Shown here in pieces: positions 43,554-51,610 of a stretch of 53,191 nucleotides of DNA. Source of the DNA: Prevotella sp. UBA6447 (GTDB lineage: Bacteria > Bacteroidota > Bacteroidia > Bacteroidales > Bacteroidaceae); assembly GCA_002437115.1 (NCBI GenBank), contig DJOD01000029.1, positions 1-53,191 on the forward strand, given 5' to 3'. Every line of letters starts with the position of its first letter. The stretch's first letter is position 1. The translations under genes and the position numbers were made by a program. The notes below the pieces were generated by a model that saw nothing but the letters and a program-made list of their open reading frames with translations, was not told the DNA's origin and searched no databases.

Positions 43554-44249
43554 TCAGAATTCGTAAATGATGTTGAACGTTCCACTGATGCGCGACGACC
43601 CTTGCTTGCCATATCCAGGCACATACCACACGTTGCCCATCGGTCCGTTGTCGTAGAGAACATGGCGGCGATAGCGGACGGTCCATCCCAGTCGCAGTGG
43701 CCCTGCAATCTTGGCATCTACGCCAGCGATGAATTCGAGCCAATGGCAATTGGCCTTCACTCCATGGGCTGAGTATGGCACTTCGTCTCCCCATACGGGG
43801 TCAGTAACGGGCGGGCGCTCGATGTCACACTTAAAATAGGTCAAGGCATAACGCGCACCTATGTAGACACGGTAGTCGTCGTGCTTGTTCTTCATGATGT
43901 TGAAGTCGCATCCAGCCTTTCCGTACGGGGCCGATGTGCGGTAACTTATCGAGGTGGCAATATCTGTGTGGTCTGCCTTGCCATAGCCCAACTCAATGAC
44001 TGGGAAATACTTGTCCTTGAAATTGACACGCAGGCCAGCCTCATACTGTCCGTAGGACGATACTGCCTTTTGAATGGGACCCACAAGATCCACCATGACC
44101 TCTACGCCCCGGAAGAAAGGAATGGAGTCGTCTATTTGTTTGAGGCGCATCTTTTCTAAGGCAGCCTTGCTACGCGACGACTGCGCCTCGGCTCCTGTGG
44201 GCATGGCGAGCAGTAGCAGGCTAAGGACGATACTCCTTGAAATAAACAT
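43554..44249 (-). CDS. DUF6048-like outer-membrane or periplasmic protein
   Basis: A protein of about 231 aa with a signal peptide (MFISRSIVLSLLLLAMPTGA EAQ). It then shows beta-rich amphipathic strands (FRGVEVMVDLVGPIQKAVSS; YGQYEAGLRVNFKDKYFPVI; WTVRYRRHVLYDNGPMGNVW) ending in a Phe (NIIYEF), which looks like an outer-membrane barrel. It resembles DUF6048 proteins, which pair with DUF6452 in Bacteroidetes. The ATG at 44249 puts the signal peptide at the start and overlaps the upstream gene by 29 nt; a longer start at 44315 is less likely. Confidence 0.7.
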   Translation of the reverse strand: MFISRSIVLSLLLLAMPTGAEAQSSRSKAALEKMRLKQIDDSIPFFRGVEVMVDLVGPIQKAVSSYGQYEAGLRVNFKDKYFPVIELGYGKADHTDIATSISYRTSAPYGKAGCDFNIMKNKHDDYRVYIGARYALTYFKCDIERPPVTDPVWGDEVPYSAHGVKANCHWLEFIAGVDAKIAGPLRLGWTVRYRRHVLYDNGPMGNVWYVPGYGKQGSSRISGTFNIIYEF

Positions 44250-44712
44250 GGAAATGCTGTTGTGTGGCATCATAGTTGACATCCTTGTGGTTGATGGCGA
44301 TGGAGTCGATGGCATGGCGCGTGTAGCGCACGCCCGTTATGACATGGAAATAGGCCACACCACAGTCTACCGACTCAAAGTGTGGCGTGTTGGTTTTCGT
44401 CACCCAGAGTGTATCGAGCGTCGAGTTTGTCTGCACGAAAAGCTCATCCACCTCACGACCATAGCTCATCGGTAGCGAGAAGCTGTCTGTCCCCACCTGG
44501 TGGTTGATGAACACCGAGTCGGTGCCGTCGGCGCGCGCGGTGGAGATGGTGAGTGTGTCGGGCAGCGTTGTCACAGACCCCATAAGTTTATAGTTGGCGT
44601 AGACGGTGTTGTTCAACGGGCAATCGACCGACGAGCACGCTGTGATCGCCAAGAGCATGAGCAAGGCGGCAAGCGCCCCCCACCCTCTCAGTCGCAATTC
44701 ATATTGCATCAT
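44221..44712 (-). CDS. DUF6452-like lipoprotein
   Basis: A protein of about 163 aa with a lipoprotein signal (ALAALLMLLAITACSSVDCP; lipidated Cys in ITAC) and a beta-rich domain (NNTVYANYKLMGSVTTLPDT; LPMSYGREVDELFVQTNSTL; SVDCGVAYFHVITGVRYT). It matches my memory of DUF6452 proteins, found beside DUF6048 genes. Function unknown; the pair may act together at the outer membrane. The ATG at 44712 (or 44709) gives a normal signal peptide. Confidence 0.7.
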   Translation of the reverse strand: MMQYELRLRGWGALAALLMLLAITACSSVDCPLNNTVYANYKLMGSVTTLPDTLTISTARADGTDSVFINHQVGTDSFSLPMSYGREVDELFVQTNSTLDTLWVTKTNTPHFESVDCGVAYFHVITGVRYTRHAIDSIAINHKDVNYDATQQHFHVYFKEYRP

Positions 44713-44761
44713 CCTGCGATTCTGGTTTTGTTTCTTGTCGCATGGGTAAGCTACCATGGGG

Positions 44762-45709
44762 TCAGATGGTTTTCTCTATCTGGTAATCGTTGCGGTTGGG
44801 GTTCTGGCGGCTGATAAGGTCGCCCAGGAAACCGGCAAGGAACAGCTGCAAGCCCAAAATCATGCCGGTGAGGAACACGAAGAACCAAGCCGACGAGGCC
44901 AGCGGTCCGTAAATGTGCTGGCTCAGCTCCACCAATTTGCCGACCCCCATGACGACCAAGACCACAAAACTGATGAAAAACATGATGCTTCCGAGGAACC
45001 CGAAGAAGTGCATGGGCTTCTTGCCGAAATTGGTGAGAAACCACAGCGACATCAAGTCAAGATAACCATTGAAGAAGCGGTTGATGCCAAACTTTGACTT
45101 TCCGAACTTGCGTGCTTGATGATGCACCACCTTCTCGCCTATGCGCGTAAATCCTGCGTTCTTGGCAAGGTAAGGGATGTAACGGTGCATCTCGCCATAG
45201 ACCTCAATGTTCTTGACTACCTCGCGGCGATATGCCTTCAATCCGCAATTGAAGTCGTGGAGATTGTGAATGCCCGATATCTTTCGAGCCGTTGCGTTAA
45301 AGAGCTTTGTGGGCAATGTCTTGGTGAGCGGGTCGTAACGTTTCTGCTTGTAGCCCGACACGAGGTCGTAATGTTCCTCGGTGATCATCTTGTAAAGCGC
45401 GGGTATCTCATCGGGAGAGTCCTGCAAGTCGGCATCCATCGTGATGACAACATCGCCCACAGCGCGCTCAAAACCACAATAGAGCGCGGGACTCTTGCCA
45501 TAGTTGCGACGAAATTTGATGCCCTTGACGTGGGGGTCTTTAGCCGACAGTTCCTCGATAACCTCCCAGGAGCGATCGGTGGATCCATCGTTGACAAATA
45601 TGATCTCGTAAGAGAAATGGTTTGCCACCATAACACGCTGTATCCAAGCGTGGAGCTCGGGCAGCGATTCCGCTTCATTGAACAGGGGTACTACAACTGA
45701 TATATCCAT
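44762..45709 (-). CDS. GT2 family polyprenyl-phosphate glycosyltransferase (DPM1/GtrB-like)
   Basis: A 315-aa inverting GT-A enzyme. Visible motifs are ISVVVPLFNEAESLPELHAW, IIFVNDGSTDRSWEVIEELS, the DxD at VITMDADLQDSPDEIPALY and FNCGLKAYRREV. Two C-terminal membrane segments follow (FFGFLGSIMFFISFVVLVVM; WFFVFLTGMILGLQLFLAGF). Enzymes of this type put a sugar on undecaprenyl phosphate for surface-glycan modification. It is 3 nt downstream of the DUF4199 gene, a pairing typical of Bacteroidetes. Confidence 0.92.
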   Translation of the reverse strand: MDISVVVPLFNEAESLPELHAWIQRVMVANHFSYEIIFVNDGSTDRSWEVIEELSAKDPHVKGIKFRRNYGKSPALYCGFERAVGDVVITMDADLQDSPDEIPALYKMITEEHYDLVSGYKQKRYDPLTKTLPTKLFNATARKISGIHNLHDFNCGLKAYRREVVKNIEVYGEMHRYIPYLAKNAGFTRIGEKVVHHQARKFGKSKFGINRFFNGYLDLMSLWFLTNFGKKPMHFFGFLGSIMFFISFVVLVVMGVGKLVELSQHIYGPLASSAWFFVFLTGMILGLQLFLAGFLGDLISRQNPNRNDYQIEKTI

Positions 45710-45712
45710 TTG

Positions 45713-46231
45713 CTATTTTTGTTTTTTATGGCAGACAAGGGCTACCGGCAAACTCAACACCAGGCCCATGAAGATGTTTTGCATCATGAAGATGAATGCT
45801 AACTGGATGGGCGGCAACTGTCCCATGAGCGCGATGGCATCATCAAGCTCCTTTGCGGGCATGCCGTTCTGCGCATAGACAGCCTTAAAAGCGTTCGCGT
45901 TGCTGACAAGGTTAGCCATGAACGTGCCATTGTCCAGAAACTTAAAATACAGGTATTGCGACAAGGCAAAAATCATTGAGGCATAGAAAAACGTAAGCAC
46001 ACTGAAAAACAGCGAGCGGCGTATTGATATTTGTCCGTCCAAGGCTAAGTTGCGGAAACGCAGCAACAACCATCCTACCAAAAAAGGGGTGGCCATGGCC
46101 AACAAACTGCCCCAGGGAGACTGGGGAAAAAGCATCATGGCCGCGAAGCTGGCAAGCCACAGCAAGGCGAGAAACACACCTCCTTGGCGTGCGTAAGCTT
46201 TGGCCTGAACAATGGAAACGACATCTATCAT
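45713..46231 (-). CDS. DUF4199-like membrane protein
   Basis: A small integral membrane protein of about 172 aa with four hydrophobic segments (FLALLWLASFAAMMLF; SLLAMATPFLVGWLLLRF; FFSVLTFFYASMIFALSQYL; QLAFIFMMQNIFMGLVLSLP). It resembles Bacteroidetes DUF4199 proteins, usually encoded next to a GT2 transferase as here. The ATG at 46231 (MIDVVSIVQ) is preferred over a TTG further upstream. A TAACTTTG box at 46240-46247 (minus) places transcription start only a few nt before the ATG, implying a very short leader. Confidence 0.82.
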   Translation of the reverse strand: MIDVVSIVQAKAYARQGGVFLALLWLASFAAMMLFPQSPWGSLLAMATPFLVGWLLLRFRNLALDGQISIRRSLFFSVLTFFYASMIFALSQYLYFKFLDNGTFMANLVSNANAFKAVYAQNGMPAKELDDAIALMGQLPPIQLAFIFMMQNIFMGLVLSLPVALVCHKKQK

Positions 46232-46329
46232 AATCGGTGCAAAGTTACGCAAAAATCCCTATAAAGCGACACTTTCCACTGAAAAAGAAAAGCAGTCTAA
46301 TGTTAAGGCATCTTAAAAAGCTCACGGTA

Positions 46330-46362
46330 TTTGCTTCATTTCAATGAAAAGTATTATCTTTG
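46330..46362 (+). promoter_or_regulatory. Promoter of the SRP RNA gene
   Basis: TTTG (46330-46333), 21 nt, TATCTTTG (46355-46362). This is a consensus Bacteroidetes promoter placing the start near 46369. Confidence 0.8.
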
Positions 46363-46368
46363 CAGTCG

Positions 46369-46515
46369 CTTCACAGGAAAGTCATCAATTCTTTTCTGCG
46401 AGAACGAGAAAATGGGCAAGTCTCTTACGGCCAGCTCCCTCGGAATCCCCCCAGGACGGGAACGTAGCAAGGGTACGAGGTTGTAGCGGCGCGATAAGAA
46501 TCGCTTGCCCACCTT
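46369..46515 (+). ncRNA. ffs: Signal recognition particle RNA, small bacterial type
   Basis: The apical SRP hairpin is recognisable: CCAGGACGGGAACGTAGCAA carries the CAGG...GGAA...AGCA core bound by Ffh. It is enclosed by a long helix closing with GGGCAAG (46414-46420) and CTTGCCC (46504-46510). With Ffh it targets nascent membrane proteins. The mature ends are approximate; the first ~45 nt after the promoter may be processed or part of a longer form. Confidence 0.82.
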
Positions 46516-46944
46516 CGTTTTTATAGTTTTCACGCACCAGACATATTTATAATCATTACTTTATTTAACCATGTTCAGCGTTTGGAAAGAACGGATAGAG
46601 TACGCGAGTCTAACAAGTTGCGCACAATGATGTTCTGATATTTCATGCAAAAACACATCACATAAAGATGTAAAAATAGACAGGAAAACTGTAGGTTTGA
46701 TAAAGAATAGCAAGATATTCGTGCCTCGCAACTCCTTTTTTATCGCCCATTTTATTCTATTAAAGGCTCTTTTGAGGCTCAAGAGGGCATCCTTTGACCC
46801 ACAAGATGGACTTTATCGCCAAACGACATGACGTTGATCGAGACTCTATTCGACCCATATTGAGAACAAAGGGCAATTACCCCACAAACCCATAACTCAA
46901 AAAAAAGTCTAATACTCTGATTTTCTGAAAGTTACAATAAACAA
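46516..46944. other. Gene-free stretch between SRP RNA and the rho terminator
   Basis: About 430 nt, AT-rich. A 73-codon minus-strand ORF (46561-46782) has no family resemblance and no promoter box. Nothing else was seen. Confidence 0.5.
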
Positions 46945-47002
46945 CAAAAAGAGCGCGAATTTGCGGCCTATGACTTGGTTTTAGCAAAAACGCACTCTTT
47001 TT
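46945..47002 (-). terminator. Terminator-like hairpin after rho
   Basis: Read on the minus strand, AAAAAGAGTGCG pairs with CGCTCTTTTT (one bulge) across a long loop and ends in a T-run, about 30 nt after the rho stop codon. Confidence 0.5.
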
Positions 47003-47029
47003 AAGTCCTTATTGTTAAGATATTTCTAA

Positions 47030-49018
47030 TTAACCATTAATGGACATCAGAAACTCATAATTGTCCTTGGCAGAGGAAAGCGGGTCGTGGATGGTACGCA
47101 TGGCCTCGATAGGATTCATGTCAGCAATGTAGTTGCGAATACCACGCATACGCTGCAACGTGATTTCGTCTTGAAGCAAGTCGTCACGACGGGTGCTCGA
47201 GGCCACCAGGTTGACAGCCGGGAAGATTCGCTTGTTAGACAGCGAACGGTCGAGCTGCAATTCCATGTTGCCAGTTCCTTTGAACTCCTCGAAGATTACC
47301 TCGTCCATCTTTGAACCTGTGTCAATAAGAGCCGTAGCTATAATGGTGAGCGAGCCACCTCCCTCTATGTTGCGGGCAGCACCGAAGAATCGCTTGGGCT
47401 TTTGCAATGCATTGGCGTCAACACCACCTGTGAGTACCTTTCCACTGGCTGGGCTGACCGTGTTGTAGGCACGGGCCAAGCGGGTGATGGAATCGAGGAA
47501 GATAACCACGTCGTGTCCACATTCCACCATACGCTTGGCTTTCTCAAGCACGATGCCGGCAATCTTGATATGGCGCTCTGCGGGCTCATCAAAGGTGGAT
47601 GCTATGACTTCAGCATTAACCGTACGCGACATGTCTGTAACCTCCTCGGGTCGCTCGTCAATGAGCAACATCATCAAGTAAGCCTCGGGGTGGTTGGCAG
47701 CTATGGCGTTTGCAATGTTCTTCATCAATATGGTTTTACCGGTCTTTGGCTGCGCTACAATCAGTGCACGCTGTCCCTTGCCTATGGGCGAGAATAAATC
47801 CACAATGCGCGTAGACAGGTTGGTAGTTGCGCGATCGCCACATAGGTTGAACTTCTCATCTGGGAAAAGAGGCGTGAGATGCTCGAAGGGAAGGCGGTCA
47901 CGAATCTCTGTAGGGTCGCGCCCGTTGATCTTGTCGATACTTGTCAATGGGAAGTATTTCTCTCCCTCGCGTGGCGGGCGCACATGGCAGAGAATGGCAT
48001 CTCCGGTCTTCAGACCGTAATGCTTCACTTGAGCGTTGGAAACATAGATGTCGTCTGGTGAGGAAAGGTAATTGTAATCGCTTGAGCGAAGAAAACCATA
48101 GCCGTCTGGCATGATCTCAAGCACTCCATTGGCGGTGATAAGGTCAGCGAAGTCATAGTCACTCCTTTCGGCCGCTGGCTGCTGTGTACGCACGGGCGCG
48201 GATGGTTCTTCCTGACGATGGAAGGTAGATGTCGGGTTGTCAAACATGTCGTAATTGGGCACAGCACCTTGGTCTTCGATAGGCAAGTCAACGACTGGAA
48301 TAAAGTCTGTGCCGTCACCGGGATCGCCACTCCACACACCATCGGCGTTTGCTGCCTGCTTCGAGTTTTCAGCAGACTCGTTGTGTGCTAGAACCTTCGC
48401 CTGCAACTGTGCTATCTTGTCATCGCTTGCAGGGTCTGTTGTTGCGTTACCCTGCTGGTTCGAATAGGTCTCTTCAGGAATAGCCGACATCTCCGTTGAG
48501 CCAGTCGTTTCATCGGTTGCCTCAGAGGAATCTTCCGTCGGCGTGCTGACCTCGTTGCCTCCTGCTTGGACTTGCAGCTTGGCCTTTTCAATGAGACTAA
48601 GCAATTCGCGCTCACGTTTGGTTTTGGGACCACGATGCTTTGGCAGAGAGGCCAATTCGTCTTCGAGCGTTTTCACGTCAAGCGCAGAGTTGTCTGATTC
48701 CATCTCATTCATGGTTTCGGGATCCTTGAAGAGCCGAGGTTGTTCGGACGCTAAGCGTGCCTTACGGGTGTCAAAATTCTCACCTGATTTGCCATTGACT
48801 GAATAAACTTTATCAGGTTCACTCTTCCCAATACGAACACGTTTGCGTTTCGATGATACCAAGGGGTTGTTTTTACCTTCTTCTTCCGCTTGCTTGTCGA
48901 GAATCGCGTAAATAAGCTCATTTTCATCCTTCGTTGCCTCTGCATTGAGGCCAAGAGATTGAGCAACTTCCGCAAGTTCCGTGGAACTCTTAGATAGTAA
49001 ATCTTCTTTGCTATACAT
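47030..49018 (-). CDS. rho: Transcription termination factor Rho
   Basis: A protein of about 662 aa. The N-terminal Rho domain (MYSKEDLLSKSSTELAEVAQ) is followed by an unusually long, polar, low-complexity insertion of about 250 residues. Then come the RNA-binding fold (NGVLEIMPDGYGFLRSSDYN; DIYVSNAQVKHYGLKTGDAI) and the ATPase: Walker A QPKTGKTILMKNIANAIA, Walker B VVIFLDSITRLARAYN, Q-loop/R-loop GGVDANALQKPKRFFGAARN. Long insertions between these domains are known in Bacteroidetes Rho. The ATG at 49018 is chosen over an upstream start at 49051. Confidence 0.96.
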   Translation of the reverse strand: MYSKEDLLSKSSTELAEVAQSLGLNAEATKDENELIYAILDKQAEEEGKNNPLVSSKRKRVRIGKSEPDKVYSVNGKSGENFDTRKARLASEQPRLFKDPETMNEMESDNSALDVKTLEDELASLPKHRGPKTKRERELLSLIEKAKLQVQAGGNEVSTPTEDSSEATDETTGSTEMSAIPEETYSNQQGNATTDPASDDKIAQLQAKVLAHNESAENSKQAANADGVWSGDPGDGTDFIPVVDLPIEDQGAVPNYDMFDNPTSTFHRQEEPSAPVRTQQPAAERSDYDFADLITANGVLEIMPDGYGFLRSSDYNYLSSPDDIYVSNAQVKHYGLKTGDAILCHVRPPREGEKYFPLTSIDKINGRDPTEIRDRLPFEHLTPLFPDEKFNLCGDRATTNLSTRIVDLFSPIGKGQRALIVAQPKTGKTILMKNIANAIAANHPEAYLMMLLIDERPEEVTDMSRTVNAEVIASTFDEPAERHIKIAGIVLEKAKRMVECGHDVVIFLDSITRLARAYNTVSPASGKVLTGGVDANALQKPKRFFGAARNIEGGGSLTIIATALIDTGSKMDEVIFEEFKGTGNMELQLDRSLSNKRIFPAVNLVASSTRRDDLLQDEITLQRMRGIRNYIADMNPIEAMRTIHDPLSSAKDNYEFLMSING

Positions 49019-49182
49019 ATATAGTATGATGAATGTTTTCTGAATGGACATGTTTCCAATGGGGAAACACTAAGACATACGAAACTATCTGCAAAGATAC
49101 ATAAAATCAGTGAAAAATACGTAAATAATGAACAAAAAAACTCACGATTAACATCTGTTAATGGAAGTTACCGCATAATAAA

Positions 49183-49215
49183 AGCCAGGCCGATACAACG
49201 GGTATCGACCTGGCT
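49183..49215 (-). terminator. Rho-independent terminator of rpsA
   Basis: AGCCAGG plus CGATAC (49183-49196) pairs with GTATCG plus CCTGGCT (49202-49215), a 14-nt stem with one mismatch and a 5-nt loop. On the minus strand it is followed by TTTTATTA. Confidence 0.85.
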
Positions 49216-49236
49216 GGAAAAGTTTGTAATCAGAAA

Positions 49237-51012
49237 TTACTTGCTGGTCTTGTCGAGGTCAGCCTTCAATTTAGCCAACACGTCAAGGTCTCCAAGTGAT
49301 GTTCCGGCTGCAACGTTGTTGATTGCAGGAGCCTCGCTCTGCTTGCGCGCTGCATGGCGGTGTGTCTTCACCACGTCATCTTTCACATCCTCAAAGGTGC
49401 GAGAGTGAGACAGGATGATGCGACGAGTCTCTTTGGCAAATTCAATCACCTTGAAAGGAAGCGTCTCACCCTGCTTGGCCTGCGTGCCATCCTCCTTTTG
49501 GAGATGCTTGGGAGTAGCGAAGCCCTCACCGCCCTCAGCAAGTGATATGACAGCGCCCTTATCCATCATCTCAGTGATGGTGCCCTCATGAACCGTACCA
49601 GGGACGTATATCTTCTCGTACTTGTCCCAAGGATTCTCTTCGAGCTGCTTGTGGCCGAGGCTCAAGCGACGGTTCTCCTTGTCGATGTCGAGCACGATGA
49701 CTGGAAGCTCAGCGCCTACTGTGGTGAACTCAGATGGGTGCTTGATCTTCTTGGTCCAAGAGAGGTCAGAGATGTGGATCAAACCATCTACGCCCTCAGA
49801 AAGCTCTACGAAGATACCGAAGTTAGTGAAGTTGCGAACCTTAGCGATGTGCTTGCTGCCGATAGGGAACTTAGTCTCGATGTTCTCCCATGGGTCAGCC
49901 TGGAGCTGCTTGATACCGAGGCTCATCTTGCGCTCAGCGCGGTCGAGAGTCAAGATAACAGCCTCTACCTCGTCGCCTACCTTCATGAAGTCGTTGGCAG
50001 AACGGAGGTGCTGGCTCCAAGACATCTCAGATACGTGGATCAAGCCCTCTACACCTGGAGCAATCTCTACGAATGCACCGTAGTCGGCCATAACCACTAC
50101 CTTACCCTTCACGTGGTCGCCTACCTTCAAGTTTGGATCGAGAGCATCCCATGGATGTGGGGTGAGCTGCTTCAAACCGAGGGCGATACGACGCTTCTCC
50201 TCATCGAAGTCGAGGATTACCACGTTGATCTTCTGGTCGAGAGATACCACCTCGTGTGGATCGCTTACGCGGCCCCAAGAGAGGTCTGTGATGTGGATCA
50301 ATCCGTCAACACCACCGAGGTCAACGAATACACCATAAGAAGTGATGTTCTTAACGGTACCCTCGAGGATCTGACCCTTCTCGAGCTTACCGATGATCTC
50401 CTTGCGCTGTGCCTCGAGCTCCTGCTCGATGAGAGCCTTGTGAGATACTACTACATTGCGGAACTCCTGGTTGATCTTGACAACCTTGAACTCCATGGTC
50501 TTGCCTACGAATACGTCGTAGTCGCGTATAGGGTGAACGTCGATCTGGCTTCCTGGCAAGAAAGCTTCGATACCGAAGACGTCAACGATCATACCGCCCT
50601 TAGTGCGGCACTTGATGTAACCCTGGATAACCTCCTCGTTCTCAAGAGCCTCGTTAACGCGCTCCCAAGACTTGCTGAGGCGAGCCTTCTTGTGAGAGAG
50701 CACGAGCTGACCCTTGTTGTCCTCCTGGTTCTCCACGTAAACCTCTACCTTGTCGCCTACCTTGAGGTCTGGGTTGTAACGGAACTCGGAAGCAGGAATG
50801 ATACCATCGCTCTTGTAGCCGATGTTTACGATAACCTCTTTCTTGTCGATTGAGATTACGGTACCCTCTACCACCTGGTGCTCGGTTACCTTGTTAAGTG
50901 TTTCGTCATAGGCCTTCTCGAGGTCCTCTTTGCTGACGCCTGCGTTTGTGCCATTCTCGAACTCATCCCAATTGAAGTCGTCGAGTGGCTTTACGTTCTT
51001 TAAATCTGACAT
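49237..51012 (-). CDS. rpsA: 30S ribosomal protein S1
   Basis: A 591-aa protein with six S1/OB repeats in series. Examples are EGTVISIDKKEVIVNIGYKS, QGYIKCRTKGGMIVDVFGIE, EGTVKNITSYGVFVDLGGVD, KGKVVVMADYGAFVEIAPGV and AKVRNFTNFGIFVELSEGVD, each followed by GLIH(I/V)S(E/D)(L/M)SW in the middle repeats. S1 binds mRNA leaders and helps initiate translation, important in Bacteroidetes where Shine-Dalgarno sites are weak. The start ATG is at 51012. The leader and terminator are listed separately. Confidence 0.96.
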   Translation of the reverse strand: MSDLKNVKPLDDFNWDEFENGTNAGVSKEDLEKAYDETLNKVTEHQVVEGTVISIDKKEVIVNIGYKSDGIIPASEFRYNPDLKVGDKVEVYVENQEDNKGQLVLSHKKARLSKSWERVNEALENEEVIQGYIKCRTKGGMIVDVFGIEAFLPGSQIDVHPIRDYDVFVGKTMEFKVVKINQEFRNVVVSHKALIEQELEAQRKEIIGKLEKGQILEGTVKNITSYGVFVDLGGVDGLIHITDLSWGRVSDPHEVVSLDQKINVVILDFDEEKRRIALGLKQLTPHPWDALDPNLKVGDHVKGKVVVMADYGAFVEIAPGVEGLIHVSEMSWSQHLRSANDFMKVGDEVEAVILTLDRAERKMSLGIKQLQADPWENIETKFPIGSKHIAKVRNFTNFGIFVELSEGVDGLIHISDLSWTKKIKHPSEFTTVGAELPVIVLDIDKENRRLSLGHKQLEENPWDKYEKIYVPGTVHEGTITEMMDKGAVISLAEGGEGFATPKHLQKEDGTQAKQGETLPFKVIEFAKETRRIILSHSRTFEDVKDDVVKTHRHAARKQSEAPAINNVAAGTSLGDLDVLAKLKADLDKTSK

Positions 51013-51187
51013 AAAAAATAATTAAAAATTTAAATTAATAAAGTTTGACTTTATGTTGTTATTGAATTTGCCGGTCGTGATTCTCCATCGAATTTCTTCG
51101 ACTTTTTTTCGTAATCGAATTTCTTCGACTTTTCGTAAGAAACGAACCGACTCTATCTATAATTCCACCAAATCGAGCGCAAAATTA
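51013..51187 (-). promoter_or_regulatory. rpsA promoter and structured leader
   Basis: On the minus strand a -7 box TAATTTTG lies at 51180-51187 with ATTG 22 nt upstream, giving a leader of about 160 nt. The leader carries two identical short stem-loops, TCGAA-GAAA-TTCGA (51115-51128 and 51088-51101), each a 5-bp stem extendable by 1-2 pairs and closed by a GAAA tetraloop, 13 nt apart. They could be the target of S1 autoregulation. Confidence 0.5.
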
Positions 51188-51373
51188 CTCATTTTCCGTG
51201 ACTTACGGGCAATTTGGCTCCTTTTTCTTTCGCTGGTTAAGGATATTTAACTAAAATGGCCGTAGTTTGCCTTTTTTCTTGGGTATTTACCTCATTTTTC
51301 TTGGCTCACTTCATACAATAATTCCTTAGTTTACACGTTATATATATATAATATAAGGGGAGTTTGTTGGGTC

Positions 51374-51440
51374 GGGAAAAGATAATTTGCCAGCCGTATG
51401 CCAGCCGTGTTAGGGAGAAGATAATTTGCCAGCCGTATGC
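51374..51440 (+). repeat. 28-nt direct repeat upstream of the antiporter gene
   Basis: Copies at 51374-51401 and 51413-51440 differ at one position; the last 23 nt are identical and include AATTTGCCAGCCGTATGC. A further partial GCCAGCCGT lies between them at 51400-51408. The repeats start about 85-150 nt upstream of the antiporter promoter and could be operator sites. The rest of 51188-51503 holds no gene that I can see. Confidence 0.7.
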
Positions 51441-51503
51441 TATGTGGAGGTTACGTTTGCATTACTTTTGCGTTAAATTCATTAAAAAAATGATGCTTAA
51501 TGC

Positions 51504-51532
51504 TTGTGTTATCAAATATTTTGTTACCTTTG
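51504..51532 (+). promoter_or_regulatory. Promoter of the antiporter gene
   Basis: TTG (51504-51506), 18 nt, TACCTTTG (51525-51532). It fits TAnnTTTG with slightly short spacing. The start would be near 51539, leaving a leader of about 70 nt. Confidence 0.6.
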
Positions 51533-51610
51533 CCCTCGAAAAATTTGCAAGAATGAATTTGAAATAAATGAATTCGAAATAAATGAAATAAATAATAGCA
51601 TAGAGTATTT

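Noticed and set aside
43549..43794. 82-residue N-terminal extension of ApbE
   Set aside because: No homology, Arg/Trp-rich shadow of the upstream DUF6048-like gene; the membrane anchor starts normally after the ATG at 43548.
46561..46782. 73-codon minus-strand ORF after the SRP RNA
   Set aside because: No motif, no promoter box; the hydrophobic middle is not enough to call a gene.
49588..50853. 421-codon plus-strand ORF antisense to rpsA
   Set aside because: It is a shadow caused by biased codon use in the highly expressed rpsA gene; the Leu/Val-rich product has no domain and no promoter.
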